A stretch of DNA of 64,000 nt from Zwartia vadi. Its GTDB lineage: Bacteria > Pseudomonadota > Gammaproteobacteria > Burkholderiales > Burkholderiaceae_B. Each line of letters begins with the position of its first letter. The first letter of the stretch is position 1. Shown here one piece after another: positions 27,154 through 37,070 of the stretch. Where the stretch lies: the NCBI RefSeq assembly GCF_030410375.1, contig NZ_JAUHHE010000015.1:1-64000 (forward strand). Reading direction: 5' to 3'. The translations under genes and the position numbers were made by a program. A model generated the notes under the pieces. It saw nothing but the letters and a program-made list of their open reading frames with translations. It was not told the origin of the DNA and did no database searches.

Positions 27154-28824
27154 CTACTCGCCAAACCCTCTGGACACAATCACTTCGACCAAGTTCGGTC
27201 CGTCATGGGACATGGCGTCTTTCAGGGCGTCCGCAATCTTTGCAGGATCGGTGACCAGCTGAGAAGGCATACCCATACTCTTGGCGACGCCTGCAAAATC
27301 GATTGCCGGGTCGTTCATATCCATCGCGACAAAATCATCGGTTCCGCGCATCGCGAGCAAACGCTCCTTGATGATGCGATAGCTACGGTTATTGATGATC
27401 ACATAGGTGATATTCAATTTTAAATGCGCGGCTGTCCATAAGGACTGGATGCTGTACATCGCACTGCCATCGCCAATCACGGCCACCACGGGCCGCTTAG
27501 GCTGCGCCAACGCAACGCCTACCGCTCCCGCCATGCCAAACCCCAAGCCACCGCTTGCCAAACCGTAATAGGCCTGCGGATCATCCATCGGTAGCATCGC
27601 AGCAATCGCAGGGGCCGCAGTCAAGGTCTCATCGACTACGATCACGTCTTGAGGCAATGCCTCAACCAGTCGACTCACGAAAAAACGCTGATCAATGGGC
27701 GTGGCTGACGCGCTGGCCTGCACCTCTGCAAAAACTTTCGCGCGATTGGCGGACCAGTTACGCGTCGCAAGCTCAGCGAGACGTGCCTGGGCTTGTTTGG
27801 CCTGCTCGGCTGTTCGCATACTGCGCAACACTGGAAGTAATGCCAGGAGGGTTTCCTTGATATCCGCGCGCACAGCAGTCGCTGTGGAGTAATTTTTGCC
27901 AAGTTCCCAATCACGCTCAGTAATATGCATCACAGGCATGTCAGGAGGTAATGGCTCCACCGTGCTCATAGGCGACATGCGCAACAAGTCCGCCCCAAGG
28001 CAAAGCAGAAAGTCGTATTGCTCAAGTGTCTGACGGACTTTCTTTTGGTTACGAGTCAAATCACCCATGCACGCAGGATGGGAGGAGGGATAACGGGCGT
28101 TGTAAGGCACCGACTCCTGGTAGACCGCGGCGCCTAGCAGCTCAGCCAATTCACAGGCCTCGGCAAACATGTCGGCATTGGCAATCTCACGGCCTGCGAC
28201 GATGACCGGACGACTCGCAGCGAGCAGTTGTTGTGCGAGCGCGTTGAGTCCCTGATCACTGGGGCGCACACCTGCGTCGACTCTGGTGGGAAAGCCAAAT
28301 TCGATTTCCGCCTCTTCGTCCAGCACGGAACCAGGCAAACTGATGAACACTGGACCCATAGGCGGAGTGAGCGCAATTTTGGCTGCTCGGCGAATCACGC
28401 GTGGCAAATCCTCAATCCGTGTCACTTCAAACGCCCACTTCACCAAGGGTGCGGCAATCGGCACCAGCGGCTCATACAACAAAGGCTCTTGCAAACCATA
28501 GCCAACTTCGTATTGACCGGCAGTGATCAACAAAGGGGAACCCGAAAACTTGGCGTTGTAAATCGCCCCCATCGCATGACCCAGACCAGGTGCGCAATGC
28601 AAATTGCAAGCGACCAACTGGTTGGAGGCGCGGGCAAAACCATCGGCCATCCCCACCACGATCGACTCCTGTAAGCCGAGCACATACTTCAGCTCTGGAA
28701 ACTGGGGAACCGCCTCCATAATTGCCAGCTCGGTTGTCCCGGGGTTGCCAAACAGATGGGTCACCCCTTCATCAAGTAACAAGCGGATGAAAGCTTGCCG
28801 GCCGGTCATTTTTTGAATTGTCAT
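27154..28824 (-). CDS. Thiamine-diphosphate-dependent 2-oxoacid decarboxylase-like enzyme (benzoylformate decarboxylase-like)
   Basis: A 556-residue TPP enzyme of the acetolactate synthase/benzoylformate decarboxylase family. The N-terminal domain has FGNPGTTELAIMEAVP, the cofactor-activating glutamate in GLQESIVVGMADGFARA (near residue 53) and NLHCAPGLGHAMGA with a histidine typical of benzoylformate decarboxylase. The TPP/Mg motif GDGSAMYSIQSLWTAAHL lies near 443. It keeps that histidine but has Thr where benzoylformate decarboxylase has its active Ser, and no evident match to the second active histidine, so the substrate may differ. It follows an Ldh2 dehydrogenase on the same strand. Confidence 0.85.
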   Translation of the reverse strand: MTIQKMTGRQAFIRLLLDEGVTHLFGNPGTTELAIMEAVPQFPELKYVLGLQESIVVGMADGFARASNQLVACNLHCAPGLGHAMGAIYNAKFSGSPLLITAGQYEVGYGLQEPLLYEPLVPIAAPLVKWAFEVTRIEDLPRVIRRAAKIALTPPMGPVFISLPGSVLDEEAEIEFGFPTRVDAGVRPSDQGLNALAQQLLAASRPVIVAGREIANADMFAEACELAELLGAAVYQESVPYNARYPSSHPACMGDLTRNQKKVRQTLEQYDFLLCLGADLLRMSPMSTVEPLPPDMPVMHITERDWELGKNYSTATAVRADIKETLLALLPVLRSMRTAEQAKQAQARLAELATRNWSANRAKVFAEVQASASATPIDQRFFVSRLVEALPQDVIVVDETLTAAPAIAAMLPMDDPQAYYGLASGGLGFGMAGAVGVALAQPKRPVVAVIGDGSAMYSIQSLWTAAHLKLNITYVIINNRSYRIIKERLLAMRGTDDFVAMDMNDPAIDFAGVAKSMGMPSQLVTDPAKIADALKDAMSHDGPNLVEVIVSRGFGE

Positions 28825-28877
28825 GATGTTGTCCCCTTTTGATGCCCTGCATCTTTTTATTAAGCAGCGCCTACCCT

Positions 28878-29954
28878 TTACAGACCGGCCAGTTTTTGCA
28901 TGTGTGAAGCATCCAGACCGAGTTTCTTGGCCGCATCCAGCATTTCACCCCATGTTGTTTCATCCACTGGAACGCCCTGGGCCAGTCGTTTGGCACGCAT
29001 CTCACGCTCGGGATCGCCCGCCACACGCACATGGTCGTAGCCTGGCTGTGGCGGCGAAGCCTTTACCCAGTCGATGAAAGCCTTCATTTCGTGTTCAAAG
29101 ATTGAACCATCGGCCAGCTTGGCAGGATCAAAGATGATCGAAAGCATGCCATTGATAATGCGTCGTTTGCCATCCGGTGGTGATTGCGTCGTCATCCCGC
29201 CCGCCAGCGCGCCGCCAAGCAGCTCACAAATGAGCGCAAGCCCAAAGCCCTTGTGTTCACCAAACGTACATAACGCGCCAAGCGGAGGTTTCACCGCATA
29301 AATCGGTTCGGTCGTTGGACGGCCCTGATCGTCAATCAGATATCCGGGGGGCAACTGCTCGCCTTTGTTGAGTGCGACGCGTGCCTTGCCTTGCGCAATC
29401 ACGCTCGTCGCAAAATCAAGCAAAATCGGGTCTTGGCCGGGCACAGGGATACCAACGGTAAAGGGGTTGGTCCCAAACCGCGCATCACCGCCACCAAAGG
29501 GCGCCACGATCGGGCGGGAAATCACATTCACAAAGTGAATAGAGATCAAGCCTTGCTCAACGGTCATCTCGGCCCAGGCACCAATTCGACAAAGATGATG
29601 CGAATTGCCCAGCGCCAAGATACAGCTGCCATGCTCCTTGGCGCGTGCAATACCCAGTTCCATCGCCTGATGGCCAATCGCCTGACCAAAGCCGCACTCA
29701 CCATCCAGACCAATCATGGAGCCATTATCCATACGCGTCTGAATGCGAGCGTTGGGCTTGAGACTACCCTCCAGATACGCTTCGGCATAGCGCGGCAAAA
29801 TGCCGACACCGTGTGAGTCGTGACCGGTCAGGTTTGCTTGCACCAGATTTTCCGTGACGAGTTCGATTTCACGCTCGTCGCTACCAAAACCTTTAACCAA
29901 ATACCGCACTGCGGCGCGCAAGCGATCGACTGGAATGAGATGCATCTGAGCCAT
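28878..29954 (-). CDS. Ldh2 / malate-lactate dehydrogenase family oxidoreductase (HcxB-like)
   Basis: A 358-residue Ldh2-family NAD(P)-dependent 2-hydroxyacid dehydrogenase. Marks are TGHDSHGVGILPRYAEAYL near residue 43, ALGNSHHLCRIGAWAEM near 115, TNPFTVGIPVPGQDP near 162 and GEHKGFGLALICELLGGAL near 235. AAAGGAA lies nine bases before ATG 29954. It is 53 bases upstream of the TPP enzyme in the same direction, so oxidation of a 2-hydroxyacid followed by decarboxylation of the 2-oxoacid is a reasonable joint role (inference). It differs clearly from the paralogue at 10225-11277. Confidence 0.86.
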   Translation of the reverse strand: MAQMHLIPVDRLRAAVRYLVKGFGSDEREIELVTENLVQANLTGHDSHGVGILPRYAEAYLEGSLKPNARIQTRMDNGSMIGLDGECGFGQAIGHQAMELGIARAKEHGSCILALGNSHHLCRIGAWAEMTVEQGLISIHFVNVISRPIVAPFGGGDARFGTNPFTVGIPVPGQDPILLDFATSVIAQGKARVALNKGEQLPPGYLIDDQGRPTTEPIYAVKPPLGALCTFGEHKGFGLALICELLGGALAGGMTTQSPPDGKRRIINGMLSIIFDPAKLADGSIFEHEMKAFIDWVKASPPQPGYDHVRVAGDPEREMRAKRLAQGVPVDETTWGEMLDAAKKLGLDASHMQKLAGL

Positions 29955-29986
29955 TCAGCAAGTTCCTTTGGTGAGTCTAGAGACGT

Positions 29987-31078
29987 TTAAACGTTAAACA
30001 AGAAGTTCAGCACATCGCCATCTTGCACAATGTATTCCTTGCCTTCTGCGCGCATCTTGCCAGCTTCTTTAGCGCCCTGTTCGCCTTTGAAATGAATGTA
30101 GTCTTCATAGGCGATCGTCTGCGCGCGGATAAAGCCGCGTTCAAAGTCTGTGTGAATGACGCCAGCGGCCTGCGGGGCGGTCGCGCCAATGGGTACGGTC
30201 CAGGCCCGCACTTCTTTGACACCCGCGGTGAAGTATGTCTGCAAGCCCAACAATTTGAAGGCGCCACGAATCAGGCGATCGAGACCTGGCTCCTGCATGC
30301 CCATATCGGCGAGAAATACAGCCTTGTCTTCGTCAGAAAGCTCGGCGATTTCGGATTCGATGGCCGCACAGATCGCGACAACCGGTGCGTTGCGCGCAGC
30401 GGCATACTCATTCAAACGATCCAGCAGGGGATTATTGGTAAAACCGTGGTCGCTCACGTTGCCGACATACATGGCGGGCTTGGCCGTGATAAAGCAAAGT
30501 GGCGCGATCAGCGCCCGATCTTCGGGGGAGAGATCCAGCGCACGAATAGGCTTGGTCTCGTTTAACTGGGCAATCACCTGCTCAAGAATGCTCACAACTT
30601 TTTGAGCCTCTTTATCGCCTGAGCGGGCAGTCTTTTGATAACGGTGCATCGCTTTTTCAGCAGTCTGCATGTCCGCAAGAGCCAGTTCAGTTTCAATCAC
30701 TTCGATATCTGCAATGGGATCGACGCGACCCGCGACATGAATCACATTGTCATCTTCGAAACAACGCACGACGTTGATGATTGCATTCGTTTCTCTAATA
30801 TGTGAGAGGAACTGGTTACCCAAGCCTTCGCCTTGGCTGGCACCCGCCACCAGACCTGCAATATCCACAAACTCGACCGTCGCGTGCAGGATGCGCTCGG
30901 GCTTGACGATCTCGGCCAGAGCAGCCAGTCGCGGATCAGGGACCTCGACCACGCCGACGTTCGGCTCGATCGTACAAAAAGGGTAGTTTTCGGCAGCGAT
31001 ACCTGCCTTGGTGAGGGCATTAAAAAGTGTTGATTTACCGACGTTGGGCAAACCAACGATGCCACATTGCAGAGCCAT
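29987..31078 (-). CDS. ychF: Redox-regulated ATPase YchF (Obg family)
   Basis: YchF is a universally conserved Obg-family P-loop ATPase that binds ribosomes and affects oxidative stress responses. The 363-residue product starts [20 protein letters not shown] with the Walker A loop, then has [34 protein letters not shown] (switch II region), a helical arm, and the C-terminal TGS domain (about 280-363, [15 protein letters not shown] and [11 protein letters not shown]). Specificity for ATP comes from the non-standard G4 motif. The frame runs on to 31192, but ATG 31078 is the family start. It is divergent from the acyl-CoA ligase. Confidence 0.96.
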   Translation of the reverse strand: MALQCGIVGLPNVGKSTLFNALTKAGIAAENYPFCTIEPNVGVVEVPDPRLAALAEIVKPERILHATVEFVDIAGLVAGASQGEGLGNQFLSHIRETNAIINVVRCFEDDNVIHVAGRVDPIADIEVIETELALADMQTAEKAMHRYQKTARSGDKEAQKVVSILEQVIAQLNETKPIRALDLSPEDRALIAPLCFITAKPAMYVGNVSDHGFTNNPLLDRLNEYAAARNAPVVAICAAIESEIAELSDEDKAVFLADMGMQEPGLDRLIRGAFKLLGLQTYFTAGVKEVRAWTVPIGATAPQAAGVIHTDFERGFIRAQTIAYEDYIHFKGEQGAKEAGKMRAEGKEYIVQDGDVLNFLFNV

Positions 31079-31210
31079 GAGAATCCCGAAGTTCTTGATA
31101 AGTGAAACTGCTGTATAGAATATGAGTTTAACCGCTCCGCCCAGAGCGGTGCAGCTGACCCGGGTGCAGACGACTTTTGATCCATGCATCATTACTTTTT
31201 ACCCAAAATC

Positions 31211-32764
31211 ATGACCCTGACCGATCTTCTCGCCCGGCCGTTTGGCACCCTCCCTGAAATGATTCATTTCGCGGCGTCACAACGCCCGGGGCATCCCGCG
31301 CTGATCCTCAATGATCAACGCCTCAGCTATGCAAGCCTGGATGCCATGCTTCTGCGCGTCGCCTCTTCTTTGCAGCGAGAGGGGATTGGTCCAGGTGATG
31401 TCGTTGCAGCGTGTGCCGGCACCTCTTTAGAATATGTCGCGCTTTTCTTAGGAGCGTTACGGGCGGGGGCCATCATGACCCCGCTCCCCCCTTCAGCCAC
31501 GGCGCAAAACCTAAATGGCATGCTTGCCAATTCGGGCGCCAAGCTCCTTTTTCAGGATCGCGCCTGCGCGGTCAACTGGCCGACTGATGCGCTGGTCAAT
31601 CAAGGTTTGCAACGTATCTGGATCGACGAACAGCATGGTCCGAACAGCTGGGGCGAGTGGCTATCGACTGATCTGCATCCGACACCCGTTGAGCCACAAC
31701 CTAACTGGGCCTTTAACCTCATCTACTCTTCGGGCACGACAGGGGTACCAAAAGGCATCGTGCAACCTTGTTCAATGCGCTGGTCTCACGTCCAGCGGGC
31801 GGCCACGAATGGTTACGGACCCGACTCGGTGACACTTGCCTCTACGCCGCTTTACTCAAACACCACCCTCGTCGCTCTTTTACCGACACTTGCTTTGGGT
31901 GGCACGGGTGTCTTGATGAGCAAATTCGATGCCCGTCGCTATCTTGAACTGGCAGAAAAACACAAAGTCACCCACACCATGCTTGTCCCCGTCCAATATC
32001 AGCGCATCATGGATGATCCTGAGTTTGACCGATTCGACCTGTCCTCATTTCAAGCGAAATTTTCAACAAGCGCGCCATTTAGCGCAGCACTCAAAGACGA
32101 AGTACTCAAACGCTGGCCAGGTCGATTGACTGAAATCTATGGTATGACCGAGGGGGGTGGCCGCTGCGAACTTGAGGCCCATCGTTTCCCCCACAAGCTG
32201 CATACAATCGGCCGTCCTGCCAGCGGACACGACATCCGTTTGATCGATGAGTCAGGCCAAGAAGTGCCACAAGGCCAGACCGGCGAAATCGTGGGCAGCT
32301 CTTCGGCCATGATGGAGGGCTACTTCGGCATGCCAGAGAAAACGCGCGAAGTTGAATGGTTTGACCCCTCTGGTAAACGCTTTATTCGAACCGGCGATAT
32401 CGCCCGTCAAGACGAAGACGGTTTCTTTATTCTCGCCGATCGAAAGAAAGACATGATCATCTCGGGTGGTTTCAATGTCTACCCAAGTGATCTGGAAGCC
32501 GAGCTTGGACAGCACCCTGATGTACGCGAGTCCGCTGTGGTGGGTGTCCCCTCGCGACAATGGGGTGAAACGCCAGTCGCCTATGTGGTTCTCAAGCAAG
32601 GAGCCAACATCAAACCAGCAGACCTGCTGACTTGGGTCAATGCACGTCTTGGTAAAACACAACGTCTAGCCGACTTGTTATTAACAGACGTGTTGCCCAG
32701 AAGTGAAATTGGCAAAGTACTCAAACGCGAATTACGGGAGCGCTATGACGCGCTCGCTAAATAG
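31211..32764 (+). CDS. AMP-dependent acyl-CoA synthetase/ligase
   Basis: A 517-residue class I adenylate-forming enzyme that activates a carboxylic acid to acyl-AMP and then acyl-CoA. Core motifs are YSSGTTGVPKGIV near residue 173, YGMTEGGGRC near 310, RTGDIARQDEDGFFILADR near 390, the hinge and lysine region KKDMIISGGFNVYPSDLE and the C-terminal catalytic lysine in GKVLKREL. ATG 31211 starts a normal N-terminus; the frame opens 27 bases earlier. Its end overlaps the convergent CPBP gene by eight bases. The acid it activates is not clear; medium-chain or cyclic acids are candidates. Confidence 0.87.
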   Translation: MTLTDLLARPFGTLPEMIHFAASQRPGHPALILNDQRLSYASLDAMLLRVASSLQREGIGPGDVVAACAGTSLEYVALFLGALRAGAIMTPLPPSATAQNLNGMLANSGAKLLFQDRACAVNWPTDALVNQGLQRIWIDEQHGPNSWGEWLSTDLHPTPVEPQPNWAFNLIYSSGTTGVPKGIVQPCSMRWSHVQRAATNGYGPDSVTLASTPLYSNTTLVALLPTLALGGTGVLMSKFDARRYLELAEKHKVTHTMLVPVQYQRIMDDPEFDRFDLSSFQAKFSTSAPFSAALKDEVLKRWPGRLTEIYGMTEGGGRCELEAHRFPHKLHTIGRPASGHDIRLIDESGQEVPQGQTGEIVGSSSAMMEGYFGMPEKTREVEWFDPSGKRFIRTGDIARQDEDGFFILADRKKDMIISGGFNVYPSDLEAELGQHPDVRESAVVGVPSRQWGETPVAYVVLKQGANIKPADLLTWVNARLGKTQRLADLLLTDVLPRSEIGKVLKRELRERYDALAK

Positions 32765-33506
32765 CCTCGCCTGCCACCTGCAGCGCTAACCAGGCAACAG
32801 CCAGCGGACCGGCATTGAACAAGGCATGCACCAGGATGGCCGCACCGATGCCGCGCTGGACACGGATCCAGCACAAAGCCAGACCGGTCACCCATTGTGG
32901 CAGCACAAGCACCATCATCATCCACCAGGGCAGATCCACAAACTCATAGTTATGGATATGGAGCGCCGCAAACGCCAGAACAGAGCCGTGCATGACAACA
33001 GGAAATGCCCACCGATATGTTCTGAGCCATTTCCAAGCTTGACCGGTTGGCATCGCTGCATGGCGCATCGACCAGATCAGCAGCAACATCACCAGCACAA
33101 TCAAACTGCTTGCCCACCAGGCAAAGCCATTGAGAAACACATAAATCAGAACAGGCACAACCAGTAACGCCATCATCGGTCGACGCAAGCCAAACCGGAA
33201 GAGCATTTCTTCGATGATGGGCGCCCACACAAGCGCCTGAAACCAGGGCAAGTTATGCACGCTGATTCGATGTGTCGCGCCACTCATTTCGAAGACCGTC
33301 AAGACAAGCGGTCCAAGTGCCACAATATTGATGAGCCACAGTGCGCCGGCCCAGGCAAACAAACGAGAAAATTTGCAACCGGGCAACCAGTCTGCCACCC
33401 AGCCGCTCACAGGCGTGGAATGTTGCACTACACGCCTTAAGTTCGGGCGACGAACAAATTTTAAAAACTGTCGAAACTCATCCCGAAAGCGTAAGACTGC
33501 TGTCAT
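32757..33506 (-). CDS. CPBP-family intramembrane glutamic endopeptidase
   Basis: A 249-residue integral-membrane protein with about seven to eight hydrophobic helices and the CPBP (Abi/CAAX-protease-like) motifs: [11 protein letters not shown] near residue 125 (EExxxR), FAALHIHN near 187 and HALFNAG near 230. Family members cleave membrane substrates or act in bacteriocin self-protection, but the role here is unknown. ATG 33506 overlaps the pth stop by four bases (ATGA), so translation is probably coupled to pth. The frame is open further up inside pth, which is unlikely to be used. Confidence 0.8.
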   Translation of the reverse strand: MTAVLRFRDEFRQFLKFVRRPNLRRVVQHSTPVSGWVADWLPGCKFSRLFAWAGALWLINIVALGPLVLTVFEMSGATHRISVHNLPWFQALVWAPIIEEMLFRFGLRRPMMALLVVPVLIYVFLNGFAWWASSLIVLVMLLLIWSMRHAAMPTGQAWKWLRTYRWAFPVVMHGSVLAFAALHIHNYEFVDLPWWMMMVLVLPQWVTGLALCWIRVQRGIGAAILVHALFNAGPLAVAWLALQVAGEAI

Positions 33507-34099
33507 GGCGGGTTGTCGCGATGTAGCTGCTCGGTCGCGCGCACAAACTCGCCTTTCAACAAGAGCGGCATCACCGCACGACAGCGAGTCAGACACGCGT
33601 CAATTGCTGTTTGTTCATCACGTCGGGCAGGATGGAGCACAAAATCCGCAACCTCCTGAGCGAGTCCAAGGCTGCGAGGATGGCCAATGCCGAGGCGTAA
33701 GCGCCAAAAATTAGGACTCCCCAGCACAGACTGAATATCCCTCAGGCCATTGTGACCAGCATGACCCCCGCCTTGCTTGACCTTGACCTGTCCTGGCATC
33801 AGATCCAACTCATCATGCAACACTAAAATTTCTTCGGGAACGAGTTTATAAAAGCGGGCCAAGGTCCCCACACACTGACCAGAGCGATTCATAAAGGTTA
33901 GTGGCTTTGCCAGATAGATTTGCTCGCCGTTGACACGTGATTTGGCCACAGCGCCAAAGAATGACTTTTCAACAGTGAATGCGCAGCGCAAATCGTCAGC
34001 CAGCTCTTCGACCAGCCAAAAGCCAGCGTTGTGACGCGTGCGCGCATAATCCGGACCGGGATTGCCTAGGCCTACGATGAGTTTGATCGGTTGAGTCAT
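33503..34099 (-). CDS. pth: Peptidyl-tRNA hydrolase
   Basis: Pth releases tRNA from peptidyl-tRNA that has dropped off ribosomes. The 198-residue product has [20 protein letters not shown] at the N-terminus, with the catalytic His in this segment, then [13 protein letters not shown] near 68, [19 protein letters not shown] near 96 and GHNGLRDIQ near 118. ATG 34099 is the family start; the frame is open to 34186. It follows rplY after a gap with a hairpin, the usual rplY-pth order. Confidence 0.96.
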   Translation of the reverse strand: MTQPIKLIVGLGNPGPDYARTRHNAGFWLVEELADDLRCAFTVEKSFFGAVAKSRVNGEQIYLAKPLTFMNRSGQCVGTLARFYKLVPEEILVLHDELDLMPGQVKVKQGGGHAGHNGLRDIQSVLGSPNFWRLRLGIGHPRSLGLAQEVADFVLHPARRDEQTAIDACLTRCRAVMPLLLKGEFVRATEQLHRDNPP

Positions 34100-34118
34100 A
34101 ACGCCATTATGAAGACAA

Positions 34119-34149
34119 AAGCCCCATCCGCGCAAAACGGACAGGGCTT
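34119..34149 (-). terminator. Hairpin between rplY and pth (partial terminator)
   Basis: A 12-bp stem (34149-34138 with 34130-34119, two G-T pairs) around a seven-base loop, followed on the minus strand by TTGTCTT. It would reduce, not abolish, read-through from rplY into pth. Confidence 0.5.
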
Positions 34150-34225
34150 GGAAAGCATATTCACCACCTGATCTTTGCTCACTCAACGCGATAAACCACT
34201 CGCGCCGAGCCAGTCAAAAGATGAT

Positions 34226-34831
34226 TTAGGAGGCAGGTGTTTCGCCTTCGGCGCCAGCGGCAGCTGCGCCACCTTTGACGATCGCTGTGACCAACACAGG
34301 ATTTGCATCGCCACGATGCGCAACGTAGGTCACGCCTTTGGGCAAAGTAATGTCTGCAAGGTGGATCGATGCGCCACCAACCAGCTTGGACAAATCAACT
34401 TCGATAAATTGTGGCAGATTTGCTGGCAAGCAAGCGATTTCGATTTCATTCATGACATGCGAAATGATCGCAGCGCTCAGCTTGACTGCTGGTGAAATCT
34501 CAGCGTTCGTGAAGTGCAAAGGCACCTTGGTGTGGAGAGCCTGGTCAGCTGACACGCGCTGGAAATCGACGTGCATCACGATCTGCTTGTAGGGGTGCCA
34601 CTGAACCGAACGCAACAGAACCTGGTGGCTCTTGCCTTCGAGTTGCATCTCCAGAATGGAGGCGTGGAACTGCTCTTTGCGCAGAGCGTGATAGATTTCG
34701 TTGTGATCGAGCTCGATGTTGACGGGCTGCTCTTTACCACCATAAACAATGGCGGGGACGCGGCTCGCACGGCGCAGGCGGCGGCTCGCACTCGTTCCCT
34801 GTACGCTACGTGGGGTTGCATTAAATTGCAT
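34226..34831 (-). CDS. rplY: 50S ribosomal protein L25 (long CTC form)
   Basis: bL25 binds 5S rRNA in the large subunit. The 201-residue protein is the long CTC type: an N-terminal 5S-binding domain (about 1-95, with [20 protein letters not shown] and [19 protein letters not shown]) plus a C-terminal TL5-like domain to about 185. The tail is Ala/Gly/Glu-rich. TTGGAG seven bases before ATG 34831 fixes the start. It follows prs by about 130 bases with no clear terminator between. Confidence 0.96.
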   Translation of the reverse strand: MQFNATPRSVQGTSASRRLRRASRVPAIVYGGKEQPVNIELDHNEIYHALRKEQFHASILEMQLEGKSHQVLLRSVQWHPYKQIVMHVDFQRVSADQALHTKVPLHFTNAEISPAVKLSAAIISHVMNEIEIACLPANLPQFIEVDLSKLVGGASIHLADITLPKGVTYVAHRGDANPVLVTAIVKGGAAAAGAEGETPAS

Positions 34832-34964
34832 GAAATACTCCAAAGGGGATGACTAGCATCCAGTTAAAACACAAGCCGGAGATCGGATTGTGGCTTTGCT
34901 GTGCACCGCGACCAGTGAACAGCAAATTTTTTGACGCCCTCTAAAACGAAGACGTCACAAATTT

Positions 34965-35930
34965 TTAATCAACAAACAACGAACTGACGGACTCAGCGTT
35001 AGAAATACGCAAAATAGTCTCGCCAAGCAACGCTGCACAAGAAAGCTGGCGGATCTTGCTACATGCACGTCCCTCGTCCGACAAGGGAATCGTGTCCGTC
35101 ACCACCAACTCAGTCAATTCGGAACCAGCAATCCGCTCGATCGCACCACCAGAAAGCACAGCGTGCGTACAGTAGGCGTAGACCGCTCCTGCACCGCGCT
35201 CTTTCAGCGCCTGAGCGGCTTTGCAAAGCGTACCTGCCGTGTCCACCATGTCGTCCATAATCAGACATGTCCGGCCATCGACCTCGCCGATGATATTCAT
35301 GACTTCGGACACGTTGGCACGTGGACGGCGCTTATCAATGATGGCCAAATCTGCCTCAAGCTGTTTGGCAAGCGCCCGCGCGCGCACCACACCACCAATG
35401 TCCGGCGAAACGACAACCAGGTTACTCAGGTTTCGGCGCCAGATATCGCCCAGCAAAATAGGACCCGCATAGATATTGTCGACGGGGATATCAAAAAAGC
35501 CCTGAATCTGATCAGCGTGGAGATCCATCGTCAACACGCGGTCAACACCGGCGACTTGCAGCATGTTGGCGACGACCTTGGCGGTGATGGCCACACGTGC
35601 GGAGCGGGGACGACGGTCCTGGCGCGCATAACCAAAATAAGGGATCGCAGCGGTGATGCGTCCGGCCGAAGCACGACGCAACGCATCCACCATCACCATG
35701 ATTTCCATCAAATTATCGTTGGTGGGTGCACAGGTTGGCTGTAAAACGAAAACGTCTTTACCGCGGACGTTTTCATTGATTTCAGCCATCACCTCGCCGT
35801 CCGAGAAACGGCCAACGGTCATGCGTCCCAATGACATATCCAGATGATTAACCACATCAACTGCCAGCCGCGTATTCGCAGTACCGGTAAAGATCATGAA
35901 ACTATCGTTGGGCATGATGGAGGCAGTCAT
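34965..35930 (-). CDS. prs: Ribose-phosphate pyrophosphokinase
   Basis: Prs makes PRPP from ribose 5-phosphate and ATP for nucleotide, histidine and NAD synthesis. The 321-residue product has [10 protein letters not shown] near residue 14, [17 protein letters not shown] near 41, [15 protein letters not shown] near 97, the signature around [17 protein letters not shown] near 135 and the PRPP loop [14 protein letters not shown] near 225. ATG 35930 or ATG 35915 may be the start. It lies about 100 bases past tRNA-Gln in the ispE operon. Confidence 0.97.
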   Translation of the reverse strand: MTASIMPNDSFMIFTGTANTRLAVDVVNHLDMSLGRMTVGRFSDGEVMAEINENVRGKDVFVLQPTCAPTNDNLMEIMVMVDALRRASAGRITAAIPYFGYARQDRRPRSARVAITAKVVANMLQVAGVDRVLTMDLHADQIQGFFDIPVDNIYAGPILLGDIWRRNLSNLVVVSPDIGGVVRARALAKQLEADLAIIDKRRPRANVSEVMNIIGEVDGRTCLIMDDMVDTAGTLCKAAQALKERGAGAVYAYCTHAVLSGGAIERIAGSELTELVVTDTIPLSDEGRACSKIRQLSCAALLGETILRISNAESVSSLFVD

Positions 35931-36034
35931 GGACCGTCAGAAGCAGTTGTGGAACAAAAAAGCTGCTGAACTCAAAGCCAGGCACTCGTTTGGCAAGTTC
36001 TTCGGCAAGTTCAACAGCTCTACACAATTCGGGG

Positions 36035-36108
36035 CTGGGGAGGAAGGATTCGAACCTTCGCATGCCGGAATCAAAATCCGGTGCCTTAACCAGCTTGGCG
36101 ACTCCCCA
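36035..36108 (-). tRNA. tRNA-Gln (anticodon TTG)
   Basis: The minus strand folds into a full cloverleaf of 74 bases. The acceptor stem TGGGGAG pairs with CTCCCCA, a D arm contains GGTTAAGG, the anticodon stem CCGGA/TCCGG encloses the loop TTTTGAT with anticodon TTG, and the T arm GAAGG/CCTTC encloses TTCGAAT. The discriminator is G, and the encoded 3' end is CCC, so CCA must be added by enzyme. It begins one base past the ispE stop and is probably cut out of the ispE-prs transcript. Confidence 0.97.
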
Positions 36109-36109
36109 A

Positions 36110-37045
36110 CTAGCTTTCACTCCAATGTCGCAGTGGGTGCTCAGCGATACCCTCGCAAACCTTAATGGCTTGTATCGGACTCACAGAGCGGGAACCAGCA
36201 GCACTCACTAATCCCGCACTAGCAACATCAGAAAAATCAACATGTATTTTAGCGAGCATTTTCTGGTATGCCACTTCGGCCTGCTCATTACTCCGGAACC
36301 CGACAAAAAAACAGGAACCAGAACCAGTCATCCGCGCATTAAAACCGGCTTGCTCTAGCCAATCAAGCGCCTGACGTACAACTGGGTAGCGGCTTAACAC
36401 CACTGGTTGCAGATCGTTATGACCAAACCCCAAGCAAGCAACCGCTTGACGTCCAGAAAAGTCCATTATTTTGACTGGTTCAGTGTCTCTTGTCAAATCA
36501 GGGGCTTGGAAAATGCCTTGCGTTGGAACACCCTGCGCCGGCTGAATCACAACAAAAGCCTGACGGGGCAATTCGAGGGGCGTGAGCTGCTCGCCAACTC
36601 CCTCGGCAAAAGCGTTTTGTCCAAAAATAAAAACGGGCACATCCGCCCCGAGCTGCAGCCCCAGACGCATTAACTCCCCGCGGCTTAAACCCGTTCGCCA
36701 AAGCCTGTTCAGGGCCATCAGAACCGTGGCAGCATCACTAGACCCTCCACCCAGACCTGCACCGGAGGGGATCTGCTTACGCACCTGAATCTGCGCCCCC
36801 AGGCTGACTCCAGTACTTTTTTGCAAAAGCCGCGCCGCGCGCACAACCAAATCATCGTCATGGCTCACGCCTTGCAGGTCCGTTTCCCTGCAAATCAAGC
36901 CGTCGGCACGCACATCGATATCCAGCGTGTCGGATAAGCTGATGAGCTGAAAAACAGTTTGAAGGAGGTGATAACCGTCCGCACGCCGACCCACGACGTG
37001 CAAAAACAGATTCAGCTTGGCGGGTGCGGGCAGGTCATACAACAT
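36110..37045 (-). CDS. ispE: 4-diphosphocytidyl-2-C-methyl-D-erythritol kinase
   Basis: IspE phosphorylates CDP-methylerythritol in the MEP pathway for isoprenoids. The 311-residue GHMP kinase has APAKLNLFLHVVGRRADGYH at the N-terminus with the catalytic Lys and His, the ATP loop IPSGAGLGGGSSDAATVL near residue 91, LGADVPVFIFGQNAFAEGVG near 130 and ARMTGSGSCFFVGF near 248. It lies 25 bases past lolB. The C-terminal 35 residues are weakly conserved. tRNA-Gln follows directly. Confidence 0.96.
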   Translation of the reverse strand: MLYDLPAPAKLNLFLHVVGRRADGYHLLQTVFQLISLSDTLDIDVRADGLICRETDLQGVSHDDDLVVRAARLLQKSTGVSLGAQIQVRKQIPSGAGLGGGSSDAATVLMALNRLWRTGLSRGELMRLGLQLGADVPVFIFGQNAFAEGVGEQLTPLELPRQAFVVIQPAQGVPTQGIFQAPDLTRDTEPVKIMDFSGRQAVACLGFGHNDLQPVVLSRYPVVRQALDWLEQAGFNARMTGSGSCFFVGFRSNEQAEVAYQKMLAKIHVDFSDVASAGLVSAAGSRSVSPIQAIKVCEGIAEHPLRHWSES

Positions 37046-37070
37046 GATAAAGAGTCAACACCTGGAGGTA

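Noticed and set aside
34855..34960. Hairpin with wobble pairs between prs and rplY as a terminator
   Set aside because: On the transcribed strand it is followed by A residues, not T, so it would not terminate in the direction of transcription.
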